Positions 1-12,519 of a stretch of 64,000 bases of DNA are shown piece after piece. Numbering within the stretch: the first letter of the stretch is position 1; every line of letters starts with the position of its first letter. The position numbers were made by a program, and so were the translations under genes. The notes beneath the pieces are model-generated. The model was not told where the DNA came from. It made no database searches and saw only the letters and a program-made list of their open reading frames with translations. The DNA comes from Cryptomeria japonica (lineage: Eukaryota > Streptophyta > Pinopsida > Cupressales > Cupressaceae): positions 762,791,648-762,855,647 of the forward strand of contig NC_081414.1 of the NCBI RefSeq assembly GCF_030272615.1, read 5' to 3'.

Positions 1-409
1 TTTGAAGCTAGTTCTATGTGATAAAATTCTGTGAAAAAGATGTATTGGTAAAGGAAATTGATCATGATGGCATGTTTCTTATCATGTTTGATAGATGAGT
101 ATGGTAATTGTTGTTTACCTTTTTGTAATACATTAAATTGGTGTAATGAAAGGGAGAACATTCTTGTTTCTTTGCTATGATTGTAGATGATTCCTGGAAT
201 ATTTTAAGAAGTGTATGGTTTTTAGATGTATCTTGCCATTGGGTAATGGGATTCATAGAGGATTTAGCAATAATGTTTCAGTTATTTATGGAAAGATTCC
301 TATGTGCAATTTAATATTTGTTAAATGAGTTTTAGGGCTAAAGCGTACGACATGTTCTCCAACTAGCCTTACGACTTCCAGGAGTAAGTCAGAACCTAGG
401 GGGGGAGAA
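1..409 (+). mobile_element. 3' internal end of an LTR retrotransposon, with polypurine tract
   Basis: The left edge of the window shows no convincing coding frame. It ends in a purine run of seven G then AGAA (about 399-409) directly before a TG that opens a long LTR. This is the normal order for the 3' end of a plus-strand retrotransposon: internal region, polypurine tract that primes plus-strand DNA synthesis, then 3' LTR. The body of the element lies to the left, outside the window, so the family cannot be assigned from domains. Confidence 0.55.
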
Positions 410-3400
410 TGTAGTACCCTTGCCCTAATCAATTTCTAATCTCGGTTTAATCTTGGTTAGTTTATCATAATATAATGATTATAATCAGATGGTTTGATTT
501 TAGTGCATATCTATTATTGTGGTTTCCGCACCAGTTGTATGCAAGTTGTTTAGTGTTCCTATTTCATGGTATTAATATTGGGCTAATGCTTTCATTAAGT
601 TTATATATGTATGCATGTATGATTCTTGGTTGCAAGAGATTTCAGGTGCAACGCCGCATGAGTGCGAGGTTCGTCTTCACCTGGATTTGCAAGTTTGAGT
701 GTACCTCTTTAATCCTTAGAGTTGGATTAGGTGGTCGTAAGACCCTAGTTGACCTTAGTCGTGCTCAAGTGAGTATTGTCAGTCGTCGTCAGTATTCCCT
801 TTGGTTGGGTTTGCAGGTCATCTATCTGGTTGACTTTCTTGGTTTGCATGCCTGGTGTGTGTGGTTAAATTGAGTAATTGATCCTTAATCTTTAATTTGA
901 TTAGATATATGTTTGCGCATTCAAGATTAAGAGATTATATTGAATGAAGTTCCTTTATGTGATTTACTGTTAATTTGAATTGCTCAATTTAAATTGGGAG
1001 CAAGTTCAATTAGATGGTTAATTTTAATGTTAAATTTATTACGTATATACTGTTGAAAAAGAAATATTTAAACTTAATTTCAATAGAATTAAATTAATCT
1101 TTGGCATTCTTGAATTAGAAAGGTTAATTTCAATTAATTGAGAAAATCAATTTTGAATTGAAAAGCAATTTAATTTATTGATATAGTTTAAATGAATGAT
1201 TTTTGCAATTATTTTAAATAAAAATTTTAATTCCAAAAATAAATTTTGGTCAAATCTTTCCCATTTAACCTAGACTTTTGGAAAATATGAGGGATTGAAT
1301 TTTGAGAGAAAAATATATTTTTTTTGTTTGGAAAATATTTTGGAGAATGAAAATTTGGGGGTTTTTGCAAAAGAAAGGATTTTTCTTGGAGCTTGCAGGT
1401 TGGGCTCTCCTCTGATCTTGCCAAGATTGCTAAATCAGGTAGGCCTCTGATTATTTCTTGGGTTCATGCTTAAAGAAAATCATTTTTGGTGTTTTTTTTG
1501 GTAGAAATCTGGTTGTAGATTAAAAATCTTATGCTTTTGGGAAATCAAGAAGTTGTAGTTTGAATTTATGGATCTTAAATCCTCCTTGCTTCCTTTCCAA
1601 ACCTCCAGATGTCAATTTTGTGTGTATATAAATGGATTCTCAAAAATTAAAACCAAATTTGGGGTTGGGCTGTTCTTGAGGAAAAAAATTGTTTAAAACT
1701 CCAATGAATCTATCTTATATAAGTTTAAATATGAAATTTAGATTGGGGTTGATAGATGTGATGTTAAAATTGTGTAAATCCATCTCTTTTTTGCCAGTAT
1801 GGCTTGTTTTGGAAAGATTTTCCTTCCTAAAATTGGTTATTTGAAAAATGAATTTTTTTTTTCTTTATTCTTTTAAGTCTCTGGGACTGTATTTTTTTAT
1901 ATTTACTGTGTGTTTAACAGTAAATTTAAAAAATAGAATTAAAAAAATAAATATTAAAAAAAAACAAATATTACCCACGTGGCAGGGCACAAACCCTCAC
2001 CACGTGGGAGGTAGCAGCGCTACCAATGGTAGCGAACTGCTACCTTTTGGTAGCAGCGCTACCATAGGTAGCACTAGCTATCAAGGGGGACCCACGTGGA
2101 ACCCCCCCCTTTTTTTTTCATTTTGTAAAAAACATTTTTTTATCGAAAAAAAAATATATATTATAATATTTCTATTTAAAAGAAATGTTTTTTTTAATAT
2201 TTTTTTTTATAAATCAAAAAATATATAATAATAATTTATTATTATTGAAGGTAATTTTTAATAAATTAAGTTTTACTAAAGTTTAATTATGACACTCCAT
2301 TAATAAATTACGATTAGTTTGTAATTAATTAATTGTATAAGTGGCAATATACATTAATTGATTTTCAAAATTGTATTTTATTAGTAATGCATATTTTCTT
2401 ATTAGATACTTAATTTGTTAGTTTGTTACTAATTATGAATTGTGTATATTTTATTAATCGTGGATTAATAAATGTATATTAATTAATAGTTAATTTTGAC
2501 ATTCTTTTCTATATGCATAAGGAGATAATTGTTAAGTTAGGAATGGACTATCGTTAATTGGATTCCTTTTATGTTTATGTTTCCTTGATCCATATAGTTT
2601 AACTTGGTTCTGAGAAGATGAATTTGGAGGAATTATTCTTGAACCAGTATGACAATGATGTTTTAATTGAGGTTTAAATATCATAATTAGTTGGTTAATG
2701 GTTGTTTAATTATATTTATGTGAAATTGGTCTAAGAACTCATTATGGCTTATTATGTGTGTTCGATGCAATGAACCTTAGAGAGTTAGAAAACCAAGAAC
2801 AACCTATACCTAGATGAGGTAGATAACTACAATCTAATATAGATCATGTAGAAAACTTGATCGACTTTTAACGTTTAGATCAATTCGGAAAGATTGTATG
2901 TACCAATGGTTGCCTATGCGAGTTTAATTTCTGTATTTGCTTTTGCTTCAGTAATGGCAAGCCTTGCTTTGCTTGATTGGACCCTATCGTATAGTTGATT
3001 TGGGTACCTGTTTCAGTCCTCGGTCTCGAGTGTGACTATTGTTTGTGGTAGTGTTGTAATTGGTCATATCCTTTATGCGGGTGTTGAATGATGATTCGTG
3101 GTTGACCATAGTTGGTCAACTCTCTAGTTAGAGAACCATTTGTCAGTGCACCTCATAAGAAGCCATGTTTGACCAAATGATTGTTCCTTCCACTCTGAAC
3201 TCCGTTCATCTAACCTTGTGTATGTCTTGGTTTTGAGTTCATTTGAGTATAGTCTAGTGTCGTATGTGAAGTGGCTTTCGATTGGGGGCCGCACCCAAAG
3301 TGGCTGCGGGGTAACCCATCGAAAGTAATTCTAATATGTGATAACCTAACAGTAGATTAGAATGTTAATCTCTAAGTAAAATAATTGTGCCTCACACATG

Positions 3401-4600
3401 GGACGAGTGCTAAGACAAACTCGACATGTTGTGAGAAGGCCTGAAATGGCAAACCATCATTCTTGTCTTCACGAAAGGATGTGTGGGTCCACATGAGGCT
3501 TGGATGGGCCGGAGGTTTGGATTAGGTTACTAGGGTAACCCAGTGTATGGGGCCAAAACCTATGAAGACCTGCCATGGTAACCATACTAGGTTGTGTGAG
3601 GACACTTGTCCCTACGTTCCCTAGTGTGTTGTCATATTGTCCTGTTAGGAGTATGTTTGTGGGTCGTCCTATTGTCTGTGCCCTTGTGAGTATCATTTTT
3701 CATGTTAGACCTTGGGTGGTGAGGACTCTGTTTTGTGAATATTCAAATGGACCTTTGTATTAGCTTTGATTATGTTTAACTGGATCCTTTACTTTTCAAG
3801 GATCGTTTATGTATTTATTGACCAATGCGGTCATTTGTATATTAATTATGTTTCACCTTGATGGCCAGATTGTAAACGGTGTAACCTCATGTATTCTTAA
3901 CTTGATTATTTATCAGAGGGGTCTTGCAGTTGAGCAGACCCGGAGATGTAGCCCTTTAGCTGTGAACTCTGAGATCATTTTGGTGTTATATGATGTTGAT
4001 TCTCTGATGTTTCCTTATTCAATTTTACCATGTATGAATGGCATATGTTAGAATGTATAAGTGGATAAGATGAAAATAATTTTAAATGCATGTATGCAGT
4101 TGTTTCTTGAATGCAGTAAATTGGAATATGAAAGAATGTAGCTTATGATTATGGATTATATTCAGTCATTGTTAAGGAAATTAAGTGTGTATGGAAATAT
4201 CTCATATGTTTATGATGAAATTCTAGTGTGTTAGAATATTAGATGGATGGCTTATATTTGAATGAAAAGCTTGAATGTAGGATATAGATAAGTCTTAATG
4301 GATGAACCTTATCTTGTGAATTATATTGCCATCTGTTGCAAGAATTTATCCTTGTTTAAGAATTATCTCGTTATAAGATAATCAACTTATTGGATTTATT
4401 GTGTGAGTTAAGTGAATTGTGAAATTTAAGTAATCATGTTGGGAAACTCTTTAGGAGTTAGTTGATGTATTCCGCTATGTAACCTGAATTTTGATATCTT
4501 GTTGTATCTTAATGATGTGTTTATTTTAAAAAAAAAATTATTGCACTCTATTCTTGTGTTATGGCTTAATCCCTTCGGGGTTTCCTGGCGGGGAATTACA
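410..4600 (+). repeat. Very long LTR (about 4.2 kb), TG...CA
   Basis: It starts TGTAGTACCC right after the polypurine tract and ends GGGGAATTACA at 4600. The end is supported by the repeated copies: at 9204 and 14100 the same LTR tail gives way to the same AT-rich flank, and that flank also occurs without any LTR near 51657. An LTR of about 4.2 kb is long for plants. The body is AT-rich with a short GC-rich island near 1975-2110. Reading frames inside it (for example 475-873 and 1848-2228) have no recognisable domain and are treated as chance. Alternatively the 410-4600 span could contain a nested insertion; I did not see clear internal TSDs. Confidence 0.55.
1976..2098. promoter_or_regulatory. 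G-box cluster with GGTAGC hairpins in the long LTR
   Basis: Three CACGTG palindromes (1976-1981, 2001-2006, 2093-2098) lie within 123 bp. Between them are two identical GGTAGCAGCGCTACC inverted repeats (2010-2024 and 2049-2063). The G-box is a known plant binding site for bZIP and bHLH factors, and ACGTGGC at the first site resembles an ABA-response core. Inside the LTR this could be a U3 enhancer; that role is inferred. The island stands out as GC-rich against very AT-rich sequence. Confidence 0.4.
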
Positions 4601-5062
4601 GTCTAGGTCCATTCAAAATCCTTTCTTACCTTATTAAAAAAATAGATATCCAATTTGAAATGGTAGCATATAGAAAATCATATATAGCCAACATATATTA
4701 TAACTAGATCTAGTTATTAGAAGATAAAACAAGTGCCACATAGTGGCCAGTACTTGCCTTATATTCTTACAATAATACAATAGAGAGTGCTCATTCTTAT
4801 AACATAGTTATAAAATTATAATAATATCTATAACCAATTCAAGCCTTAACAATAACCTTAATTCTTACCTTAACATAATTTACACCTAGCCCAAATTTTT
4901 AACCTAATTCTCACTCTAAATCTAACATTAAATACAACCCTAATTCTATTTTTAAAAACTTTTAACCCTTGTTTTGAATCAAACTCTAAGCCTAAATTTA
5001 ATCTTAATTTATAAATAATTTGAACCTTATTTTAACCCTAACTTTAACCCTTGTTCTAACAC
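4601..5062. repeat. Genomic flank of the LTR with C-rich telomere-like decay
   Basis: This AT-rich flank is repeated at 9205-9664 and 14101-14559, and its first ~150 bp match 51657-51770, beside the second F-box block. The second half is an irregular series of CCTTAA, AACCCTAA and CTAACA-type words, the reverse complement of the TTAGGG-like arrays elsewhere in the window. At 5063 (and 9665) the sequence jumps into a gag fragment, while in unit 3 it continues as ordinary flank after 14559. Unit 3 therefore shows the ancestral continuation. Confidence 0.6.
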
Positions 5063-6038
5063 AGTGTGTAGGGAATGGAGGCATTGGAATGCTTTTGTCA
5101 AATGGATAGGGACATATGTCTCTCATTGTGTATGTTGGCTTTGGTGTATTTATGTCCTCCATTTTCTTTTGTAAGTCCCTGATTTGTTGCTCCAAATTTC
5201 TCTTAGGTGGAGATCGACTTCTTGGACCATACTCCATGTTTGAGGCACCAATTGGAGGAGGAGCCTGTTGCATATATGGATGATATTGATCATACACATG
5301 TTCATATGGAGGAGGTCTATAGTGATGCTGCGTATATGGACCACTTGGTATAGATTCATGTTGAGTAATGAAATATCTATTTTGTCCATGTATACCATAC
5401 TCTATAGGCATGTCATGTTCTAATGTGTTGCCCCTAAATTTGACACGGGGTTTCCTTGTGTCCAAATTTTGAGCATGCCTTTGAATATCCAATTGCTTTG
5501 GTGGTTGATCCTTACCATTGATATGTGATTGAGCATATTTCTCTGCATAAGAATTCCATAATGGTCTGTGAAGGTGAGTATCATATGCTTGACCATGTGT
5601 ATGTGGGACCTCTGGTTTTTGAAACAAAGATGATGGTGATTCAGGCACAAGATGTGGTCTTCTATTACCTCCACTATTAGGCCTTCTTTGATCCATGTTG
5701 GAGTGAGGTTGTTGCAAAGGTTGATTTTCCATTATTTGAGACATGTCAAAATCATGAGGTATCTTGGCTCCACTTTGTGCCATCATTTGTAAGAAGTATT
5801 GTCTATCCCTCCTCATTATTTCCTCAACCAATTGATTGAAACAGGGATCCATAATGGATTCTTCCACATCTGCTGAATGTACTGAAATTTTTTCCATATC
5901 CTCACTGTGTGTATCATTGTTGTTTGTAGTGTCCATGTTTTCAACATTTGGAATGTTTCTCTTGATGAGGTAAGTTGACCTTGACTCTAAGTAAGACCAA
6001 ATGAGACCCAAAGGTGATAGACCTTGATGAGGGAGCAC
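5004..6038 (-). pseudogene. Ty3/gypsy gag N-terminal fragment, unit 1 (5' deleted, 3' truncated)
   Basis: The 344-codon frame aligns along most of its length with the better copy at 9606-10700. Its first ~30 residues are not gag: a 311 bp deletion relative to unit 2, between two GTTTCT hexamers, joins upstream leader sequence in frame to the gag residues IPNVENMDTTNN. The last ~20 residues (after FPTHCV) are read from the C-rich flank, not gag. Between lie a low-complexity Q/P/H/Y-rich region and the stretch MRDICPYPFDKSIPMPPFP, which resembles the linker just before the capsid-like domain in plant Ty3/gypsy gag. The capsid domain and zinc knuckle are absent, so this is non-functional. Confidence 0.6.
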
Positions 6039-7557
6039 TTAGCAAAATGTTGTTGTATGTAGTGTGTTGACAAAGTATAGTGAGGACAAGCAAGTGACCT
6101 TTTGACTCAAGTTTAGACAAATGTGAATGTAATGTAAGGTGTATAGCAATGATGGATTTTGTGAGACCCAAAGACAAGTTGAATGCTAGATGAAAACTTG
6201 GAGAAACAACCTAGGAAGCTCAAGAATTCCGAAACTGATTGCTCTTGTTTGCTGGACTGTAAAATTTTTCCAATTTGTGAAGTTGTTGGTTGTGACCAAA
6301 TCTGAATGTTTGACTATTTTTCGTGACAAGAGGACACAGTGTTGATGAAGACCCAATGTTTGCAAGTGTCTAAACTCAAAATGACTCCAAAAAACAAAAA
6401 AGTGTGTTGTTTGATGTAAAAATGTTTTTCATACACTTGAAAACACAAAAGACACAATGTTTTGCTGTTTGGTCTTGAATGTTTGATTGTTCAAAATAAG
6501 TCAAGCACAATTCTTATGGCTGGCCAAGATAATAGTTGTTGATCCCACATGGGGTTTTAACCCTGAGGCTACGCTATTTAGAGTGGATACTTAGATGCTT
6601 GACCTCATTGGCTCCACCCTTGGCACTCACTTCTCGGGTCAGACAAGCATCAGTCCCCACGAAAACTCCCCGTGGTGAACTTTGTATCTCTACTAAGAAC
6701 CGTATGTGTCTAGGCCACTACCAGAGGTCTGACGTCCTGCCTCAACATGTAGAAGGATTTGGGCTTCTAAAACAAAAAGGTGCTAGTAAGGGCATCTGCT
6801 CGTGTGGCCATACATGTGGTACTTTCAGCTCTGTAAATATAGAAGGCTCCGAGTCGGTAGGGGTTACGCCCTACAAATGATCAAATAAATTTGATCAAAT
6901 GGGTTTATGGGGAGACATAGTGTCGGTATGAACTAATCAGCACATATTATTCATAGTTTTCACCATGAATATAGTTATTTATAGTGGTTTGGAAGAAGAT
7001 GACTTTTCTTTTGCTACCACTTGGGTCATTCTCTTCTCACTAGTAGTCCTAATGACCACACGGGAAGATAGGCCCTCTAAAGATTAAACAAAAAGAGCCT
7101 ATTGCTCAAGACACAAAAGACAATGATTCAATTTTAGTGCACCAATTGAAGTGTTTGCTAATCTATTGAAAACAAAGCACACAATAAAAATCCAAAACAA
7201 AACCTTTTCCAAGGACCTACACCAAAGAGATGTTAGTAGTTTGGATTGTTTCAAATAATCACCCCTTCCTGCAAGCACACAAGTTAGGTAAATTTTAAAT
7301 CCAAAAGACTTTGTGAAAATAGGGGCCTTCAACAAAATGATTTTACTTTCAAGACAAGCTGCACCAATTTCGTTAGCTAGATCTGAAAATATTAGCTCAA
7401 AATAAACCGGATCTGAAACCTTAAATGCAAAACCCAAAACCAAATCAATAAACCCCCAAAAAAATGAAATTGATGCACACAGACGCGGTTACCTTCGACA
7501 CAGACGTGACTTCCTAACGCAGACGTGGTTCTGTGAGACACAGACGTGGCTCCAGAG
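6039..7557 (-). mobile_element. Upstream (leader/LTR-like) part of the gag fragment, unit 1
   Basis: On the minus strand this lies 5' of the gag frame, and it is repeated almost exactly at 10874-12470. No protein domain is recognisable; the frames at 6536-6880 and 7099-7443 recur in both units only because the units are near identical. I found no convincing tRNA-primer site. At the far end (7475-7557) is a small run of CACAGACG(T/C)G words. It may be leader plus partial LTR of the gag-bearing element, but that is an inference. Confidence 0.4.
7475..7557. repeat. Short degenerate minisatellite (ACAGACGYGG words)
   Basis: Four imperfect copies of a roughly 20 bp word centred on ACAGACG(T/C)G occur in about 80 bp, and the same run recurs near 12390-12470 in unit 2. 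It abuts the rearrangement junction at 7558, where LTR-derived filler begins. Confidence 0.5.
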
Positions 7558-7606
7558 TTGTAATTGGTCATATCCTTTATGCAGGTGTCGAATGATGATC
7601 CACGAT

Positions 7607-9204
7607 TACCTGTTTCAGTCCTCGGTCTCAAGTGTGACTATTGTTTGTGGTAGTGTTGTAATTGGTCATATCCTTTATGCGGGTGTCGAATGATGATTTG
7701 TGGTTGACCATAGTTGGTCAAGTCTCTAGTTAGAGAACCGTTTGTTAATGCACCTCGTAAGAAGCCGTGTTTGACCAAATGATTGTTCCTTCCACTTTGA
7801 ACTCCATTCATCTAACCTTGTGTATGTCTTGGTTTTGAGTTCGTCTGAGTATAGTCTAGTGTCGTATGGGAAGTGGCTTTCGATTGGGGGCCGTGCCCAA
7901 AGTGGCTGCGGGGTAATCCATCAAAAGTAAGTCTAATAAGTGATAACCTAACACTAGATTAGAATGTTAAACTCTAAGTAAGATAATTGTGCTTCACACA
8001 TGGGATGAGTGCTAACACAGACTCGACATACTATGAGAAGGCCTGAAATGGAAAACCACCATTCTTGTCTTCACGAAAGCATGTGTGGGTCCACATGAGG
8101 CTTGGATGGGCCAGAGGTTCAGATTAGGTTGCTAGGGTAACGCAGTGTATGGGGCTGGAACCTATGAAGACCTGCCATGGTAACCATACTAGGTTGAGTG
8201 ATGACACTTGTCCCTACGTTCGCTAGTGTGTTGTCATATTGTCCTGTTAGGAGTACGTTTGTGGGTCGTCCTATTGTCTATGCCCTTGTGAGTATCAGTT
8301 TTCATGTTAGACCTTGGGTGGTGAGGACTCTGTTTTGTGAATGTTCAAATGGACCTTTGTATTAGCTTTGATTATGTTCAACTGGATCCTTTCCTTTTCA
8401 AGGATCGTTTATGTATTTATTGATCGATGCAGTCATTTGTATATTGATTATGTTTCGCCTTGATGGCCGGATTGTAAACGGTGTAACCTCATGTATTCTT
8501 AACTTGATTATTTATCAGAGGGGTCTTGCAGTTGAGCAGACCCAGAGATGTAGCCCTTTAGGGGTGAACTCTGAGAGCATTTTGGTGTTATGTGATGTTG
8601 ATTCTCTTATCTTTCCTTATTCAATTTTATCATGTATGAATGGCATATGTTAGAATGTATAAGTGGATAAGATGAAAATAATTTTAAATGCATGTATGCA
8701 GTTGTTTCTTGAATGTAGTAAATTGGAATATGAAAGAATGTAGCTTATGATTATGGATTATATTTAGTCATTGTTAAGGAAATTAAGTGTGTATGGAAAT
8801 ATCTCATATGTTTATGATGAAATTCTAGTGTGTTAGAATATTAGATGGATGGCTTATATTTTAATGAAAAGCTTGAATGTAGGATATAGATAAGTCTTAA
8901 TGGATGAACCTTATCTTGTGAATTATATTGCCATCTGTTGCAAGAATTTATCCTTGTTTAAGAATTATCTCGTTATAAGATAATCAACTTATTGGATTTA
9001 TTGTGTGAGTTAAGTGAATTGTGAAATTTAAGTAATCACGTTGGGAAACTCTTTAGGAGTTAGTTGATGTATTCCGCTATGTAACCTAAATTTTGATATC
9101 TCATTGTATCTTAATGATGTGTTTATTTTAAAAAAAAAATTATTGCACTCTATTCTTGTGTTATGGCTTAATCCCTTCGAGGTTTCCTGGCGGGGCATTA
9201 CAAT
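7607..9204 (+). repeat. Partial LTR copy, unit 2
   Basis: This matches 3005-4600 of the long LTR, including its TTACA end at 9204. The first two thirds of the LTR are missing, so it is not a transposition product. It is preceded by 49 bp of filler (7558-7606) that duplicates sequence found 98 bp downstream (from 7656). Frame 8411-8653 recurs at 3809-4051 and 13307-13549, but it is simply part of the LTR and has no recognised domain. Confidence 0.7.
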
Positions 9205-9605
9205 CTAGGTCCTTTCAAAATCCTTTCTTACCTTATTAAAAAAATAGATATCCAATTTGAAATGGTAGCATATAGAAAATCATATATAGCCAACATATAT
9301 TATAAATAGATCTAGTTATTAGAAGATAAAACAAGTGCCACATAGTGGCCAGTACTTGCCTTATATTCTTACAATAATACAATAGAGAGTGCTCATGATT
9401 ATAACATAGTTATAAAATTATAATAATATCTATAACCAATTCAAGCCTTAACAATAACCTTAATTCTTACCTTAACATAATTTACACCTAGCCCAAATTT
9501 TTAACCTAAATCTCACTCTAAATCTAACATTAAATACAACCCTAATTCTATTTTTAAAAACTTTTAACCCTAGTTTTGAATCAAACTCTAAGCCTAAATT
9601 TAATC

Positions 9606-10700
9606 TTAATTTATTAATAATTTGAACCTTATTTTAACCCTTACTTTAACCCTTGTTCTAACACAGTGTGTAGGGAATGGAGGCATTGGAATGCTTTTGT
9701 CAAATGGATAGGGACATATGTCTCTCATTGTGTATGTTGGCTTTGGTGTATTTATGTCCTCCATTTTCTTTTGTAAGTCCCTGATTTGTTGCTCCAAATT
9801 TCTCTTAGGTAGAGATCGACTTCTTGGACCATACCCCATGTTTGAGGCACAAATTGGAGGAGGAGCATGTTGCATATATGGATGATATTGATCATACACA
9901 TGTTCATTTGGAGGAGGTCTATAGTGATGCTGCGTATATGGGCCACTTGGTATAGATTTATGTTGAGGAATTAAATATCTATTTTGTCCATGTATACCAT
10001 ACTCTATAGGCATGTCATGTTCTAATGTGTTGCCCCCAAATTTGACACGGGGTTTCCTTGTGTCCAAATTTTGAGCATGCCTTTGAATATCCAATTGCTT
10101 TGGTGGTTGATCCTTAGCATTGATATGTGATTGAGCATATTTATCTGCATAAGACTTCCATAATGGTATGTGAAGGTGAGTATCATATGCTTGACCATGT
10201 GTATGTGGGACCTCTGGTTTTTGAAACAAAGATGATGGTGATTCAGGCACAAGATATGGTCTTCTATTGCCTCCACTATTAGGCCTTCTTTGATCCATGT
10301 TGGAGAGAGGTTGTTGCAAAGGTTGATTTTCCATTATTTGAGACATGTCAAAATCATGAGGTATCTTGGCTCCACTTTGTGCCATCATTTGTAAGAAGTA
10401 TTGTCTATCCCTCCTCATTATTTTCTCAACCAATCGATTGAAACGAGGATCCATAATGGAATCTTCCACATCTACTGAATGTACTGAAAAGTTGTCCATA
10501 TCATCATTGTGTGTATCATTGTTGTTTGTAGTGTCCATGTTCTCAACATTTGGAATGTTTCTGTAGGCATCCATGCCAGGTAATGTAGTATGATCAGAAT
10601 TGAAAAAGATATCATTGTCATACTCATAAGAACTCATGTTTGCAGACTCTTGAGCCTCTTTAGTTTCTCTCCTAGATTTTTGAAGACGGGTTTCAACCAT
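9606..10700 (-). pseudogene. Ty3/gypsy gag N-terminal fragment, unit 2 (authentic start, 3' truncated)
   Basis: This 364-codon frame is the fuller copy. It begins MVETRLQKSRRETKEAQESA, a polar start of the kind seen in plant gypsy gag. An acidic region follows, then NRLVEKIMRRDRQYFLQMM, a long Q/P/H/Y-rich linker, NLEQQIRDLQKKMEDI (short coiled coil) and MRDICPYPFDKSIPMPPFP. In related gag proteins the capsid-like domain would follow here; instead the frame runs across a junction at 9665 into AACCCTAA-like flank and stops after basic low-complexity residues. No zinc knuckle, protease or polymerase follows. It is a fragment copied with the tandem unit. Family placement rests on my recognition of the linker motif. 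Confidence 0.6.
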
Positions 10701-12470
10701 GAACTAGGTATTGACCGAGATGTGTGAGACTAGATGAAAAGTGGAAAAAGTATGGAAGACCAAGAGTTGGATGGAATGTAAATGAATCTGAGGTGTACTT
10801 GCAATGTCCAAAGTGTAAGACCAAGTATGTATGTAGTAGAGTAGGTGTGACTTCCAAAGAGAGGATAGTTTCTCTTGATGAGGTAAGTTGACCTTGACTC
10901 TAAGTAAGACCAAATGAGACCCAAAGCTGATAGACCTTGATGAGGGACCACATAGCAAAATGTTGTTGTATGTAGTGTGTTGACAAAGTATAGTGAGGAC
11001 AAGCAAGTGACCTTTTGACTCAAGTTTAGACAAATGTGAATGTAATGTAAGGTGTAAAGCAATGATGGATTTTGTGAGACCCAAAGACAAGTTGAATGCT
11101 AGATGAAAACTTGGAGAAACAACCTAGGAAGCTCAAGAATTCCGAAATTGATTGCTCTTGTTTGCTGGACTGTAAAATTTTTCCAATTTGTGAAGTTGTT
11201 GGTTGTGACCAAATCTGAATGTTTGACTATTTTTCGTGACAATAGGACACAGTGTTGATGAAGACCCAATGTTTGCAAGTGTCTAAACTCAAAATGACTC
11301 CAAAAAAAAAAAAAGTGTGTTGTTTGATGTAAAAATGTTTTTCATACACTTGAAAACACAAAAGACACAATGTTTTGCTATTTGGTCTTGAATGTTTGAT
11401 TGTTCAAAATAAGTCAAGCACAATTCTTATGGCTGGCCAAGATAATAGTTGTTGATCCCACATGGGGTTTTACCTCTGAGGCTACGCTATTTAGAGCAGA
11501 TACTTAAATGCTTGACCTCATTGGCTCCACCCTCGGCACTCACTTCTCAGGTCAGACAAGCATCAGTCCCCACGAAAACTCCCTGTGGTGAACTTTGTAT
11601 CTCTACTAAGAACCATATGTGTGTGGGCCACTACCAGAGGTCTGACGTCTTGCCTCAACATGTAGAAGGATTTGGGCTTCTAAAACGAAAAGGTGCTAGT
11701 AAGGGCATCAGCTCATGTGGCCATACATGCGGTACTTTCAGCTTTGTAAATATAGAAGGCTCCCAGTCGGTAGGGGTTATGCCCTACAAATGATCAAATA
11801 AATTTGATCAAATGGGTTTATGGGGAGACATAGTGTCGGTATGAACTAATCAGCACATGTTATTCATAGTTTTCACCATGAATACAGTTATTTATAGTGG
11901 TTTGGAAGAAGATGACTTTTCTTTTGCTACCACTTGGGTCATTCTCTTCTCACTAGTAGTCCTAATGACCACACGGGAAGATAGGCCCTCTAAAGATTAA
12001 ACAAAAAGAGCCTATTGCTCAAGACACAAAAGACAATGATTCAATTTTAGTGCACCAATTGAAGTGTTTGCTAATCTATTGAAAACAAAGCACACAATAA
12101 AAATCCAAAAAAAAACCTTTGCCAAGGACCTGCACCAAAGAGATGTTAGTAGTTTGGATTGTTTCAAATAATCACCCCTTCCTGCAAGCACACAAGTTAG
12201 GTAAATTTTAAATCCAAAAGACTTTGTGAAAATAGGGGCCTTCAACAAAACGATTTTACTTTCAAGACAAGCTGCACCAATTTCGTTAGCTAGATCTGAA
12301 AATATTAGCTCAAAATAAACTGGATCTGAAACCTTAAATGCAAAACCCAAAACCAAATCAATAAACCCCCAAAAAATTGAAATTGATGCACACAGACGCG
12401 GTTACCTTCGACATAGACGTGACTTCCTGACACAGACGTGGTTCTGTGAGACACAGACGCGGCTCCAGAG
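10701..12470 (-). mobile_element. Upstream part of the gag fragment, unit 2
   Basis: This is the counterpart of 6039-7557 and includes the 311 bp (about 10564-10874, partly inside the gag frame) that unit 1 has lost. It sits 5' of the gag start on the minus strand. No domain or primer-binding site is recognised. Confidence 0.4.
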
Positions 12471-12519
12471 TTGTAATTGGTCATATCATTTATGCGGGTG
12501 TCGAATGATGATTCACGGT

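Noticed and set aside
475-873. 132-codon plus-strand frame inside the long LTR
   Set aside because: Hydrophobic, low-complexity translation without domain, and it lies wholly in LTR sequence.
1848-2228. 126-codon frame over the G-box island
   Set aside because: Made of poly-T and hairpin sequence (F- and K-rich ends); no conserved features.
3809-4051. 80-codon frame repeated at 8411-8653 and 13307-13549
   Set aside because: Its conservation is explained by near-identical tandem DNA; substitutions show no protein constraint and no domain is seen.
6536-6880. 114-codon frame repeated at 11449-11793, and 7099-7443 repeated at 12012-12356
   Set aside because: Both recur only because of the tandem units; no domain, and they lie in leader/LTR-like DNA.
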